Shown: positions 44,597-54,936, numbered from the stretch's first letter. The stretch: DNA of 64,000 bases from Streptomyces sp. TG1A-8 (GCF_030499535.1 NZ_JASTLB010000001.1:186001-250000); one strand, 5' to 3'. Notes: generated by a model from the letters alone, not told the origin. Translations and numbers: made by a program.

Positions 44597-45523
44597 ATGA
44601 GCAAGGAACAGCGCGCCCAGGTCAACGCGATGCTACGGCAACCGCGGCCCGAGGGCCCCCGGACGGTCGAAGCGCTCCGCGCCGGTTTCGAGGCACTGAT
44701 GTCCCGGACGACAACCGTGCCGGACGGCATCCGCACCACACCGGCGACGCTCGGCAACCGGCCTGCGCTCCACGTTACGCCGACCGACGGTCCACGCCCT
44801 GGCCTAATCCTCTATTTCCACGGCGGCGGCTGGGTGGTCGGCTCCCCCGAGTCCACGATGTCGTTGACCGGGCGCCTTGTGACCGGCACCGGCTTCGAGG
44901 CATACTCGCTGGACTACCGGCTCGCCCCCGAGCACCCGTTCCCGGCCGCCATCGAGGACGGGGTGAGCGCCTACCGCGCTCTTCTCGACCGGGGACAGGA
45001 CCCTTCGGCCATCTTCTTCGCCGGTGACTCCGCGGGCGGTGGTCTGGCCGTCACCACCTGCCTCGCCGCACGGGACGCGGGTCTCCCGGTGCCCGCCGCG
45101 ATCGTGGCCTTCTCCCCCGGCCTCGACGCCACCCGCACGGGCGAGAGCATGGACACCAAGGAAGGCACGGACCCCATCTTCACCCGCGCGTCCGTCGAGC
45201 ACACCGGAGCCATGTACCTGGCCGGAGCCGACCCGCGCCAACCCCTGCTCAGCCCGGCCGTCCTCGCCGACCTAACCGGCTTTCCCCCCATGCTGATCCA
45301 GGTGGGCACCAACGAGATCCTGCTGGACGACTCTACGCGCCTGGCGGCACGGGCATGGGCCGCCGGGGTGGACGTCATCCTGGACGTCACCGCCGACGTG
45401 CCGCATGTGTTCCAGTCGTTCGCCGGCATCCTGGACGAAGCGGACGAAGCGCTGGACCGCGCGGCGCACTTCCTCAGCCAGCGACTCCGAGCCGCGGTCG
45501 CGCCGCGCCCGTCAGCGCAGTAG
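44597..45523 (+). CDS. HSL-type alpha/beta hydrolase (esterase)
   Basis: 308 residues of the hormone-sensitive-lipase family. HGGGWVVGSP oxyanion motif near residue 75, YRLAPEHPFPAAIED, nucleophile GDSAGGG near residue 143, Asp region QVGTNEILLDDS and His in VPHVFQSF. The ATG at 44597 has CGGAG upstream. Cytosolic. Controlled in all likelihood by the divergent MarR protein through the palindrome. Confidence 0.92.
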   Translation: MSKEQRAQVNAMLRQPRPEGPRTVEALRAGFEALMSRTTTVPDGIRTTPATLGNRPALHVTPTDGPRPGLILYFHGGGWVVGSPESTMSLTGRLVTGTGFEAYSLDYRLAPEHPFPAAIEDGVSAYRALLDRGQDPSAIFFAGDSAGGGLAVTTCLAARDAGLPVPAAIVAFSPGLDATRTGESMDTKEGTDPIFTRASVEHTGAMYLAGADPRQPLLSPAVLADLTGFPPMLIQVGTNEILLDDSTRLAARAWAAGVDVILDVTADVPHVFQSFAGILDEADEALDRAAHFLSQRLRAAVAPRPSAQ

Positions 45524-45529
45524 GTTAAA

Positions 45530-45630
45530 ACTCGTTCTTCGCGGCCTGGAAGCACTCCCCGATCGCCCAGCGCGTCCCGGCGACCCGCACAAGCTCCTGA
45601 ACGGTGGTCTCCAAAGGGGCGTAAGCGAGG
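45530..45630 (-). pseudogene. IS701 C-terminal scrap
   Basis: Minus-strand frame reads YAPLETTVQELVRVAGTRWA and IGECFQAAKNEF, the Glu-containing segment of the IS701 transposase. Only about 33 codons, joined directly to the IS630 relic. Confidence 0.7.
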
Positions 45631-45649
45631 TGTTGACCAGGAACTCAAA

Positions 45650-46696
45650 GGGTTCTCGTCCTGGACGTAGCGGACGTGGGGCCGCCGAAGTAGCCGCGGA
45701 CGATGTGCGGTTGTCGCTGGCGTCTGTGGGAGAAGCGGCGGGTCTCGGCGGCGGGTTCGGCCTGGTTCCGGGCCCGGCGCTGTCTGGGCAGGCCGTGCTT
45801 GAGGTCGGCGTTGACCGGTTCGTCGGGGTGAGCTCGGGTGAGTACGGCGGCGGGAAGTGCGGTTCGACGTCGTCGGGGTGGGCGGCGAGCCAGTCGCGGA
45901 CCTCCTTGGAGCGGTGGGCGCAGTGCCCGTCGACCACGAGGTGGACCTTGTGGTCGACGTAGTCGGCGAGCCGGTCCAGGAAGCGGCACATCACCTCGGC
46001 GGTGAAGTGCTCGGTGAAGACCATGAAGTGCATCCGGCCCTTGGTGCTGATCGCCGACATGGCGTTCACCGAGAACCGGTTCCCGCTCCGCCGCACCACG
46101 GGTGTCCTGCCCTTCTCGCCCCAGGTGCGGCCGGTGACCTGGTCGCAGCGGACGCCGACCTGGCCGGCGAACAGGACCTCGCCGCCGTCCTTCCCCGCCT
46201 TCGCACGGATCGCCGGCCAGGTCTCCCTCGTGCCGGCGGCACACGGTCTCGGGGTCCTGCTCGGCAACCCGCTTGTCCGGACGCTGGAAGGACAGCCCCA
46301 CCGCCTCAGGTACTTGCCCGCCCCGGACTCGGTCAGCCGCACCCGGTACAGCTTCACGATCAGCTCGCCCACCAGCCGCCGCGTCCACAGCTGCCCGCTC
46401 AGTCCCACGTCACAGGGCCGGTGATCGAAGACCGCCTGCCGGACGGCGCCCTGCCCGGCCTCCCCGAACACCTGGTGCACCCCGACCGGCTTGCCCCGCG
46501 GCCGCACGACCAGCGCCTCCCGCCCGCCGACCTGCCACTTCGCCCACCACGCGTCGGCCGCCTTCAGCGACACCCCGAAGACCGCCGCCACGCCCTCACG
46601 GTCCCGCTCCGCCACCAACGCGGCCACCGCCCGCAACCGCAGGACCTCCTGCGCCGACGGCGACAGATGCCGCGCGTCCCCCACCAGATCGTTCAC
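45650..46696 (-). pseudogene. IS630-family transposase, frameshifted
   Basis: Starts MNDLVGDARHLSPSAQEVLRL with an HTH (VSLKAADAWWAKWQVGGREAL). A first frameshift falls near 46,300 (LSFQRPDKRVAEQDPE in the other frame), then the DDE core reads EVLFAGQVGVRCDQV, HLVVDGHCAHRSKEV and FPPPYSPEL. A second shift near 45,830 puts NADLKHGLP and RRQRQPHIVRGYFGG in another frame. Inactive. Confidence 0.85.
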
Positions 46697-46732
46697 ACAC
46701 CACCAACGACCCAGAACCCAAACCCTCTCGAA

Positions 46733-46829
46733 TCAATACCAGCAGGCGACGCTGCCGCTCGTCGAGGTGCGGCAGAATCGCCTCGGACTCGGCTGCCAAC
46801 ACAGCCTGCTGCCCATCCAACCCGCTCAT
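46733..46829 (-). pseudogene. ISAzo13-type transposase N-terminal scrap
   Basis: About 32 codons (VLAAESEAILPHLDERQRRL) match the start of ISAzo13 transposases (FPHLDERQRRLLMGAEA-type). The rest is replaced by unrelated sequence. Confidence 0.55.
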
Positions 46830-46954
46830 GCCAGGCCAACGAACCACCGAACGAAAAGCCACGGGTTGAAAATCTGCACGTCCTAAGCGCTGTCCCGCAA
46901 ATGATCTACGGCATGCTGGCTGACCAGCGTTGTTTCCCGGTCATCCGGCAAGGG

Positions 46955-47575
46955 TGAGGGTGTGGAGCCGGGCGATGCCGAGCATGGCGTGGTGACGCCG
47001 TCGTCTTTCGAGCGGCAGTCACGGAGGATCTTCCAGGTCTTCATGCGGGCGAAGGCGTGCTCGACGCGGGCGCGGACTTTGCGGTGCGAGGCGTTGTGGC
47101 CCTCCTTCCAGCTCGGGAGTTCGGTCCGGCCGCGTTCGCGGCGGTGCGGAATGACCAGGCCGGTGCCGTGATAACCGCCGTCCGCGATCACTGTGGTGCA
47201 GCCGACGGCGTCCTTCGCGCCGGACTCCTCCCACGGCTTGCAGTCGTTGCGGTTGCCGGGCAGCGGCCGGCCGACGGCGACGACGAGCCGGGTGTCGGCG
47301 TCGATGACGACCTGGTGGTTGGTGGAGTACCGGTAGTTCTTCGGCTGCTCGGCGACCGCGTGGTGGCGCGTGGGCACCGAAGTGCCCTCCACGATCAGCA
47401 CGGCGTCTTTACGGAACCGTCTGCAGGGGCTGGAGCACGAGGGACGGGCCGAGGTGGTCGACGATCCGGTCGGCCGCGGACTTCGACACCCCGAACGACG
47501 GAGCCAGTGGGCGCAAGGTGAGGTACGTACGCCGGTAGGCGGCGACCAGGAGCGCACAAGCCTGCTGCCGTTCAC
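46955..47575 (-). pseudogene. DDE_Tnp_4-type transposase, frameshifted
   Basis: N-terminal piece CALLVAAYRRTYLTLRPLAP and FGVSKSAADRIVDHLGPSL in one frame. The core RRFRKDAVLIVEGTSVPTRH, NHQVVIDADTRLVVAVGRP, TTVIADGGYHGTGLVIPHRR and VEHAFARMKTWKILRDC lies in another, and the end HHAMLGIARLHTLTLAG in a third. Two frameshifts make it a pseudogene of the IS5-like DDE_Tnp_4 group. Confidence 0.8.
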
Positions 47576-48759
47576 TGGTCGAACACCTCGTAGGGAAGCT
47601 CGGAGAAGAAGCGTGCGGCCCGGATGAGCTGTGCGACGTCGATCCGCTCGTCGGTCTGGTGGGCGAGAGTGGGGTCGCCCGGACCGCACAGCAGTGTCGG
47701 AAGACCGGTCGGTGGCTGGAGGATCGAGCCGTCACTGAAGTAGCTGACAGCTGTCTTGTGCGGTGCGTCGTCACCGAGCGTTCGCAACACGCGGTCGGCG
47801 GCTGTCACGAGCGGGTCATCGGGTGCGGTCCCGACGGGCGGGTAATCACCGGTCACATGCAAGTCGAACTCGACGCCGTCGACGCGATGAGCGTCAACCA
47901 GGTGAGCGAGCATCGCGAGCAGCGTTTGGTGATCGACGGCGGGCGTCGTCCGAAGGTCGACCTGCGCCACGCAGCGGTCAGGGACGATGTTGACGACCGA
48001 CCCACCGGTGATCGTCCCGACGGTGACGGTCGGGCGGCCCAGCAGCGGGTACTCGCCGACACCGAAATCCAGTTCTTCGATGCGTCCGAGCAGACGCATC
48101 ATGTGGCTGACGGCATTGATTCCCTGTTCGGCCATCGCCGCGTGCGCCGCACGTCCTCGCGCTGTCAGTTCCAGGAACAGCGCACCCTTGTGAGCGACGA
48201 CCAGCTCCATGTTGGTCGGCTCGGCAATGACGAGCTGGCCGACACCGTCCATCGCACCGGCGTCGAGCGCGGCACGCGCGCCTGCGCAGTCGACTTCCTC
48301 ACCGATCGTGCCGAGGAACCGGATCTCGGCGGGAAATCGCGCTGACCTGCGCGCGAGCGCTGCCATACCGCACACCATCGCCGCGACACCGCCTTTCATG
48401 TCGACCGCGCCACGTCCCCACAGAACACCCTCGGGGCTGAGATGGGCACCGTGAGCAGCGTGCGTCCACGGGGCACCGCCGAGCGGCACGGTGTCGAAGT
48501 GCCCGCAGTACATCAGCGCCGGCCGATCGGCGCTGCAGCCGGGGAGCCGCAGCTGCAGGTTCGCCCTGTCTGCAGACAGCTCCACGATCTCACCCTCCAG
48601 ACCCCACTCAAGCGCGCGATCGAGCAGTAGCTGCGCCACCGCGCGCTCGTTGCCAGGTGGGTTGACGGTGTCGATCCCAATCAACGCCCGCGTGACTTCC
48701 ACGAGTTCGGCCGCCTCAGCCGAGCTGAATAGGTCGGTTTCGCCTTGCATCTGGTCCAT
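47572..48759 (-). CDS. M20-family metallopeptidase (ArgE/DapE-like)
   Basis: 395 residues from ATG 48759 (MDQMQGETDLFSSAEAAELV); ATG at 48750 is equally possible. Two-zinc M20 hydrolase: CGHFDTVPLGG (His, Asp), LWGRGAVDMKGGVAAM (bridging Asp), GTIGEEVDCAG (catalytic Glu-Glu), IAEPTN, and a late His in DPTLAHQTDERID. The dimerisation domain insert is present, so it looks complete. Substrate is an N-acyl amino acid or amide, not more precisely predictable. Its end abuts a transposase relic. Confidence 0.88.
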   Translation of the reverse strand: MDQMQGETDLFSSAEAAELVEVTRALIGIDTVNPPGNERAVAQLLLDRALEWGLEGEIVELSADRANLQLRLPGCSADRPALMYCGHFDTVPLGGAPWTHAAHGAHLSPEGVLWGRGAVDMKGGVAAMVCGMAALARRSARFPAEIRFLGTIGEEVDCAGARAALDAGAMDGVGQLVIAEPTNMELVVAHKGALFLELTARGRAAHAAMAEQGINAVSHMMRLLGRIEELDFGVGEYPLLGRPTVTVGTITGGSVVNIVPDRCVAQVDLRTTPAVDHQTLLAMLAHLVDAHRVDGVEFDLHVTGDYPPVGTAPDDPLVTAADRVLRTLGDDAPHKTAVSYFSDGSILQPPTGLPTLLCGPGDPTLAHQTDERIDVAQLIRAARFFSELPYEVFDQ

Positions 48760-48894
48760 GAGGTGCAAGGTGAAGCATGGGCCGCAGCTCGGCAAAGAGC
48801 CAATCGGACACAGGTGGCCCTGATCGTCGGCCGGAACGGCGCGTCCCGCGCTGTCGGGCACGATGACGAGCGAGCGCACCGAGCCATGCCGATC

Positions 48895-49290
48895 TGCCCA
48901 GCTGGAGATCGCCCCTGCGGGAGAAGACGCGGTGGGAGATGCTCTACGAGTTCGCCGCACGGGCCGATGAGGTGCTGTGCCTGAAGCTGTGCCTGAACAT
49001 GGAGGACCTGTACCCGCAGGGCAAACGCCGAAGGATCACCGCCAAGGACGGGCCGAAGAGATCTTCGAGGAGAACACCCGGCTGCTGGCCAACCCGCTCG
49101 CCTCGACCGAGGACATCGAGGACCTGGATGGGTGGACGCTCCGCCGGCTACGTCACAGTGCCCTGACACGACGCCGAGGTTGGCACCTCCACTCCGATGT
49201 TGCCGGCCCGCTCCCGCCACGCCTCCGTACGCTCCCCGGAGCGGTACGCCCGCCCCGGTCGTCGACGCGGTCGCCCGATGCGCCGCGAGT
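48895..49290 (+). pseudogene. Tyrosine recombinase (phage-type integrase) fragment
   Basis: Reads LREKTRWEMLYEFAARADEV (catalytic Arg region), LNMEDL, then after a gap FEENTRLLANPLASTEDIED, LDGWTLRRLRHSAL (HxxR-like) and SRHASVRSPERYARPG (with the catalytic Tyr). The middle of the catalytic domain and the N-terminal half are deleted. A relic of an integrated element. Confidence 0.75.
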
Positions 49291-49446
49291 CGCACTGACA
49301 CAGATCGTCAACTGATCGATTCTCACGGGACTGGTCGCTGCCCCGGTCCTGCATAGGGTTTCAAGAAGGCGGCAGTGCGGCGTTCGCACGCTCTCCGCTG
49401 CCACGCCGAGTGTTCCGGCGTTTTACGAGAGAAGGAAGCACATCAC

Positions 49447-50355
49447 ATGCGCGCCCTTGTGGTCGCTCACGGCGAGGCCGGACCCATCCGGTTCGCCGAT
49501 GTCGATGAGCCCGTACCGTCCGCCGGTGAGGCGTTGGTGGAGATACGGCACATCGGCCTCAACTTCGGAGAGTTGAACTACGCGCACCAGTGGCCGGCCG
49601 GCGCTGTGCACGGTCACGACGCGGCCGGCGTCGTGGTGCGCGCCGCATCCGACGGCTCGGGGCCACCCGAAGGTACGCGCGTCGCACTGGGAATGGCTCC
49701 CCACGCGTGGGCGGAGCGGGTGGCAGTCAGCCCCGCCTCGCTCGGCACCGTCCCCGCGGGCGTGAACCTGGCCGACGCCGCCGCGCTGGGGATCGCCGGA
49801 GTCACAGCACTCCGGGTGCTGCGCAAGCGTTCCCTGCTGGCGCGCAACGTCCTGGTCACCGGCGCCAGCGGGGGCGTGGGGCACTTCGCCGTCCAGTTGG
49901 CGGCGCTGGCGGGCGCCCGGGTGACGGCACTCGTCGGTTCGCCGGGCCGGGCCGCCGGACTCCGCGAACTCGGCGCCGACGAGGTCCTGACCGACCTGGC
50001 TGGGACCGAGTACCGGTTCGACCTCGTCCTGGACACGGTCGGCGGGCCGCTGGTGGCCCAGGCGTGGAGTTCCCTCGCCGAGGGCGGCACCATCCACCTG
50101 GTCGGTTACTCCTCGGGGCAGGAAACCACTTTCCCGTCAGGAGCCTTGTTCGGCTTCGGCGAACCCCGCAGCATCGCCACCTACGGCGACATGACGCCGA
50201 CCAGCGGGGAGCTGACGGACCTGCTGGGCCTCATGGCCGCCGGGAGGCTCTCGGCACCGGTCGGACTGCGAGGCGACTGGCAGGACGTGGACGACGCCGT
50301 CCAGGCGCTGTTCGCACGGAAGGTGCACGGAAAGATCGTTCTCGACGTGACCTGA
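49447..50355 (+). CDS. MDR-family zinc-binding-type dehydrogenase / quinone reductase
   Basis: 302 residues from ATG 49447 (MRALVVAHGEAGPIRF), with GAGAAGGAAG upstream; the longer frame is not supported. GroES-like domain (GEALVEIRHIGLNFGELNYA, VHGHDAAGVVV) and Rossmann domain (VLVTGASGGVGHFAVQLAALAG, LVLDTVGGPLV). NADPH-dependent reduction of quinones or enones is the family's usual role. Followed by a divergent-function AraC regulator in the same direction after 71 bp. Confidence 0.9.
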   Translation: MRALVVAHGEAGPIRFADVDEPVPSAGEALVEIRHIGLNFGELNYAHQWPAGAVHGHDAAGVVVRAASDGSGPPEGTRVALGMAPHAWAERVAVSPASLGTVPAGVNLADAAALGIAGVTALRVLRKRSLLARNVLVTGASGGVGHFAVQLAALAGARVTALVGSPGRAAGLRELGADEVLTDLAGTEYRFDLVLDTVGGPLVAQAWSSLAEGGTIHLVGYSSGQETTFPSGALFGFGEPRSIATYGDMTPTSGELTDLLGLMAAGRLSAPVGLRGDWQDVDDAVQALFARKVHGKIVLDVT

Positions 50356-50426
50356 AGCTCTGGATGAGGACACATGCGCCGTCGCCCGCCGGTGGACGGT
50401 GCGCGGCGATGGACGAGAATGGACCC

Positions 50427-51344
50427 ATGGATGTGCTGGCGGAGGTCTTGCGTGTCTCGGGTGCGCGCGGGGCGCTCGGAGGCGTGCTGAAGGCCGGAGG
50501 AACCTGGGGCCTGTGGCTGGACTCCTATCCAGGAGCGGCACTGCACGTGGTGTCCCGCGGCACGATGTGGCTCCACGTCACAGGCGAGAAACCTTTTCAG
50601 GCGCAGGCCGGAGACGCCGTCCTGGTGTCGCCGGGCACCGCACACGGGATAGCCAGCGGCACCAGCGTGACGATGGGTTCCTGCGACCGTGAGGCGGCGG
50701 CCAGGGCTTTTGGCGATGGCCGAGCCCTGCTGCTGGGCTCGGTGCCGGTGCAGACAGAAGTGATCGTCCTGCACTATGAGAAGGACCCGGAGGTGAGCAC
50801 ACCGGTGTTCACCTCCCTCGCCCGGCCGATGCACGTCACAGCCCGCCAGAACGCGCAGCTCAGAAGGACCGTCGAACTCCTCAGGGCGGAACTCGCACAG
50901 CCCCAGATCGGCACCACCGCCGCCATCAACAGCATCGTCGACCTTCTGCTCGTCCAGTTCGTACGCGCCTGGCTGGCCCGCCACCCGGAGGAGCAGTCCG
51001 GCTCGTGGCTGGGAGCGATGCGTGATCCGGTCGTGCGCGACGCCCTGGCATGTGTCCACGCCCAACCGGAACACCCCTGGACCACGGAGACCCTGGCCGC
51101 CGCGACGAGCGTCTCCCGGGCGACGCTGTCCAGGCATTTCCAGTCCGCCCTCGGACAGACGCCGGGCGCGTACGTGACGCAGTGGCGCATCGACCTGGCA
51201 TCAGTCCGGCTCCGCGACACCGATGAGCCGGTCGAGTCGATCTCCAGCGCGGTCGGCTACGCCTCTCCGCACGCTTTCAGCCGTGCCTTCAGACGTGTCC
51301 GAGGCACGGCCCCGGGCGAGTACCGTTCTCGACTTCGCCAATGA
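50427..51344 (+). CDS. AraC-family regulator with cupin sensor
   Basis: 305 residues from ATG 50427; ATG 50409 adds six residues. N-terminal cupin-6 sensor domain (GLWLDSYPGAALHVVSRGTM, AQAGDAVLVSPGTAHGI). Two C-terminal HTH motifs: TETLAAATSVSRATLSRHFQ and ESISSAVGYASPHAFSRAFR, ending GTAPGEYRSRLRQ. It lies directly behind the MDR reductase and may control it, as in many cupin-AraC/oxidoreductase pairs. Confidence 0.92.
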   Translation: MDVLAEVLRVSGARGALGGVLKAGGTWGLWLDSYPGAALHVVSRGTMWLHVTGEKPFQAQAGDAVLVSPGTAHGIASGTSVTMGSCDREAAARAFGDGRALLLGSVPVQTEVIVLHYEKDPEVSTPVFTSLARPMHVTARQNAQLRRTVELLRAELAQPQIGTTAAINSIVDLLLVQFVRAWLARHPEEQSGSWLGAMRDPVVRDALACVHAQPEHPWTTETLAAATSVSRATLSRHFQSALGQTPGAYVTQWRIDLASVRLRDTDEPVESISSAVGYASPHAFSRAFRRVRGTAPGEYRSRLRQ

Positions 51345-51659
51345 TCAGGGGAAACGAGAGGGACGCCCGGAGACGGGACGGGACCTGGGGCTGAACGGGG
51401 TGAAGGACCTGGTAGCCGAGAGGAAGGCGCGACACACTTCCTGCGCAGCGCCGGCGGCACCTGGATCCTGCTGAGGGGGCACAAAATCCTCGTCGGCACC
51501 ACCGGGCCTACGGCTCACCCACCGAAGGCGGTATCGCCTTGACCACTCCCCGTCTCGACCGCCGGCGTAACCCGATCGTCCCTTACGGGCTGGTGCGTGA
51601 TTGCGGGTGGGGTGTCCTTGCCGGTGGTGGCATGATCCTGCTGTGACGGCCATGGTCAG

Positions 51660-51965
51660 CCGGACGGTTCCCACGCATCGGGTGTTCACGGGGAGCTCCT
51701 GGGAACACCTGGCCTGTCCGGTTGGGGAGCTGGCCGGCCCGTGGCCGAGAGGCATCGCCACGAAGTTCGCGGCGGGGCCGGAAAGCGTGCGGCAGGTGTC
51801 CGGCATCGGCCGGTGTTCGCCGACCGGCTGGTGGCCACGCCGATCCATCTGCGGCACGATCTGCCGCACGCGGTGCTGGGACTGCTGTTCGGTGCCGACC
51901 GCTCCGCCCTCACCCGCGCGATCGGCGAGATACGCGGGCTGCTGGCCGATGGGGGATGTGCAGTC
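51660..51965 (+). pseudogene. Transposase N-terminal fragment
   Basis: Pieces HRVFTGSSWEHL, then (other frame) KRAAGVRHRPVFADRLVATP, IHLRHDLPHAVLGLLFGADR and SALTRAIGEIRGLLADGGCAV match the HTH-containing N-terminus of actinobacterial IS5-like transposases. The DDE domain is absent. The following 51,966-52,333 stretch shows no convincing gene. Confidence 0.65.
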
Positions 51966-52333
51966 GTCTGTAGTGCGAAGGGCGGCCAGAACCGCACCGA
52001 CCCTGGCGAGCCAGGCGGTGAGGCGGTCCGGCCGGAGTACGGCCACGAACGAACGCACCATGCCGATCGTCAGGGAACGCAAGGCGGCCGCGAAGGCCAC
52101 ATGACACAGCGGGAGAAGAACCTCCGAACGCCGGTCAGTCCAGGCCGGCACTGGCCAGGGGTGACCGCGGGCGTGAGTGCGGAACGGCGCGCCAGCAGAC
52201 TTCCACCGTCGTGTCCGGGTCGGATGCGGTGCGCACCTCACCGGGGGGTTCGGGCGCCGGAAGAAAGATGAAAACGCCGTGCCGGGGCATCCGCTGTTCG
52301 ACCGGAGGGACGGATGAGGGCAGGTGGCGGCGG

Positions 52334-53212
52334 ATGGACTTCGACGACAACGCGGGGCTGGACACCTCGCAGGTGGACGACCGGCGCGGCATGGGCCGTG
52401 GCGGCCTGGCCGTGGGCGGCGGAGCGGTCGGCATCGTCGGGCTGCTGATCGCGCTGTTCTTCGGCATCGATGCGACCGGCGGCGGTGACGACGGCAGCCC
52501 CGCGGGCCCTGCGGCGTCCGGCACGCAGGATGTGCGCAACGACTGCCGCTCGGGTGCGGACGCCGATGAGCGTACGGACTGTCGGGTCGTCGGCGTCGTT
52601 AACAGTGTGCAGGAGTATTGGACGTCCGAGTTCAGGGCCGAGAACCGCGCGTACGAGCCGGCGAAGACCGTGCTGTTCGCGTCGAGCACCCAGAGCGCGT
52701 GCGGGACCGCCAGCAGCGACGTCGGGCCTTTCTACTGTCCCGGCGACAAGGAGGTCTACCTCGACGTCGGCTTCTTCCGTGAGCTCACCTCGCGCTTCGG
52801 CGCCAGGGGCGGCCCCTTCGCCCAGGCGTATGTCGTCGCCCATGAGTACGGGCACCACGTCCAGGACCTGCTCGGCACGATGGGCAAGGTCGGAGACGGC
52901 CGCCGGGGCGCGGACAGCGCGTCGGTGAAGCTGGAACTCCAAGCGGACTGCTACGCGGGCGTGTGGGCCCACCACGCCCAGTCCACGCCCGACCGGAAAA
53001 CCGGCCGCCCGCTCCTCGACAAGGTCACCCCGGCCGACATCGACGACGCTCTCGACGCCGCGGCCGCCGTGGGCGACGACCGGATCCAGCAGGGTTCCCA
53101 GGGCCGCGTCGACCCCGACACCTGGACCCACGGATCGTCGGCGGAACGCAAGCGCTGGTTCGCGACGGGCTACCGCTCGGGCAAGCCGGCGTCCTGCTCG
53201 ACCTTCAGTTGA
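52334..53212 (+). CDS. YpfJ-type neutral zinc metallopeptidase
   Basis: 292 residues from ATG 52334 (MDFDDNAGLDTSQVDDRRG); upstream in-frame starts lack similarity. One transmembrane helix (GLAVGGGAVGIVGLLIALFFGI, residues about 24-46) after a short cytosolic tail. Then an extracytoplasmic domain of the PF04228 family with the zinc motif HEYGHHVQ near residue 174 and LELQADCYAGVWAHH (third ligand). Typical ending SGKPASCSTF. Physiological substrate unknown. Confidence 0.92.
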   Translation: MDFDDNAGLDTSQVDDRRGMGRGGLAVGGGAVGIVGLLIALFFGIDATGGGDDGSPAGPAASGTQDVRNDCRSGADADERTDCRVVGVVNSVQEYWTSEFRAENRAYEPAKTVLFASSTQSACGTASSDVGPFYCPGDKEVYLDVGFFRELTSRFGARGGPFAQAYVVAHEYGHHVQDLLGTMGKVGDGRRGADSASVKLELQADCYAGVWAHHAQSTPDRKTGRPLLDKVTPADIDDALDAAAAVGDDRIQQGSQGRVDPDTWTHGSSAERKRWFATGYRSGKPASCSTFS

Positions 53213-53284
53213 CGCCAAGGGGTGTCCCGCAACGTTGAGGTGGGCGGTTGAGAGACCGAGGGGTTCGCCGCCCATCCTCCTGTT

Positions 53285-53941
53285 GTGCAGTTGCCTCGTG
53301 ATCCGTCGAACGTCGCCCGCGCCCTGGTGGCGGCATTTCCGACCCGTCTTGCCGGTGAGGTGCTTCGTGTCCTGGCGGTCATGCCGGAGGCCAGCTCCGC
53401 ACCGATGATGCCCTTCGAGGTCGAGGTGCGGGGCGAGACCGTCGCCATTCCACCGCGCATCTACAACGAGGAGCCGGACGCCGGAACCGAGCGGGCCCTG
53501 TCCGGAACCCAGCAGATGATTTTGCACTGCCGGTACTCCCGGCACCACGATGGCCGGGTCCGCCAGCGGCGCCTCGAGCGGATGACGGCGTCGGATGAGC
53601 CGTGGGCGGTCCCGTCCCTGGTGCGGTTGGCCGGCGAATATGTGTTGCAGACCATTGGGTCGATCGGCCGGGGGCTGCCCGGGTTAGCGGAGCCGGGCTC
53701 AACCCAGCGCCGACTCTACGGGGAGTTCATCGCTCGCAACCCGGCCTTCTTCGCACGCACTGAGCGGCGCGCGGTGAGCTACTGGTCGTGCTACTACCGC
53801 TGGGAGTACGGAGCGTTCGGGATGTATCCCGGATGCGTTCTCTTGGAGGCGTTCCGGGCCGCTGTCGTGGAACAGGTGGGCGCGCAGTGGCCGCGGCACG
53901 CGCCGCCCCCGCTGACGGGCGCGAGTGAGGCACCTGCCTGA
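53285..53941 (+). CDS. Hypothetical protein
   Basis: 218 residues from GTG 53285 (MQLPRDPSNVARALVAAFPT). Not recognised with confidence. It has an Arg-rich middle with HCRYSRHHDGRVRQRRLERM, and Trp/Tyr-rich AVSYWSCYYRWEYGAFGMYP near residue 170. The style (regular codon bias, EIPP-like loop, no signal) fits a cytosolic protein of about the size seen. It might pair with the preceding peptidase or be independent. Spacer to that gene is 72 bp. Confidence 0.6.
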   Translation: MQLPRDPSNVARALVAAFPTRLAGEVLRVLAVMPEASSAPMMPFEVEVRGETVAIPPRIYNEEPDAGTERALSGTQQMILHCRYSRHHDGRVRQRRLERMTASDEPWAVPSLVRLAGEYVLQTIGSIGRGLPGLAEPGSTQRRLYGEFIARNPAFFARTERRAVSYWSCYYRWEYGAFGMYPGCVLLEAFRAAVVEQVGAQWPRHAPPPLTGASEAPA

Positions 53942-54144
53942 GTTCGGCCATGGTCTTATCCAGCAAGGACGAGATCGTGCAATCGCCTTCGTGTTCCCGT
54001 CCGGCGGCTCACTGTCCCTGTGGGAGCTGCGGGAGCACCTGGCCGGCGCGACTACCGGGCCGCTGACCTGCCCACCATCAGCTCCGGAAGACGAAAGAAC
54101 CCACCGACTCCGTCGGCGGATCCTCACGAAAAATCGAGGCCGGG

Positions 54145-54921
54145 CTATGACTTGGCCAGGAACGGGTCGATCGCCGCCCAGGTCGCGTCCGGGGCTTCGA
54201 GGTGCGGGAGGTGTCCGGCTTCCGGGATTTCGGCGAACTGCGCGCCCGGCACCACATGTGCGACGGCCCGCCCGTATGCCGGCGTGACGATCCGGTCGCT
54301 CTCGCCCCACACGACGAGCGTCGGGACGTTCACCGTGCCGAGCCGGCCGAGCAACGTCGGGTCGCTCATGCTCGTGCCGGCGATGGCGGCCATCGCGCGT
54401 CCGTTCGCCTGCTGGATCGCGCGCTGCTCATCGGTGAAGCCGGCCGGGTCGACGTATCCGCGCTCCGGGTCGTGCCAGGCGGCCTCGGCGAGCCCGCGGG
54501 CATCGAGGGCGAAGAAGTCCGCGACAGGCTCGCCCTCCACAACCGCACCGACGCCGTCGATATCGACCACGGACCCGATCAGTCCTGCGTACCGCTCGTC
54601 GGCGGCGGCCTGCACCGCCATCTCAAGGGCGATCCACCCGCCGATCGAGGACCCGATCAGTACGACGTCATGCTCTCCGTGCTCGAGCAGGCGCGTGAGG
54701 TAACCGGTCGCGAGTTGCGCGACCGAGGTGATGGAGTCGGGGCGTGCTGTGCCCTCCCAGCCGGGATGCGTCGGCGCGAGCACGTGCATGGTGTTCGCGA
54801 GGTGTCCCACTATGGGCGCGACGGTCCGGGGCCCGCCGCCGCCGTGCAGCACGAGTGCCGTGCGTGACTCGGGGGCGCCGGCCTGAACGACGGGAAGGTC
54901 CTCGGGAAGGGAGATGTCCAT
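54145..54921 (-). CDS. Alpha/beta hydrolase
   Basis: 258 residues from ATG 54921 with AGGAGC upstream. LVLHGGGGPRTVAPIVGHLA, APTHPGWEGTARP, nucleophile elbow IGSSIGGW (Ser), WGESDRIVTPAYG (Asp) and PEAGHLPHLEAPD (His), a complete triad. Cytosolic. It is divergent from a MarR gene across an inverted repeat, so it is probably repressed by it. Confidence 0.9.
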   Translation of the reverse strand: MDISLPEDLPVVQAGAPESRTALVLHGGGGPRTVAPIVGHLANTMHVLAPTHPGWEGTARPDSITSVAQLATGYLTRLLEHGEHDVVLIGSSIGGWIALEMAVQAAADERYAGLIGSVVDIDGVGAVVEGEPVADFFALDARGLAEAAWHDPERGYVDPAGFTDEQRAIQQANGRAMAAIAGTSMSDPTLLGRLGTVNVPTLVVWGESDRIVTPAYGRAVAHVVPGAQFAEIPEAGHLPHLEAPDATWAAIDPFLAKS

Positions 54922-54936
54922 GATGCTCCTCAATGA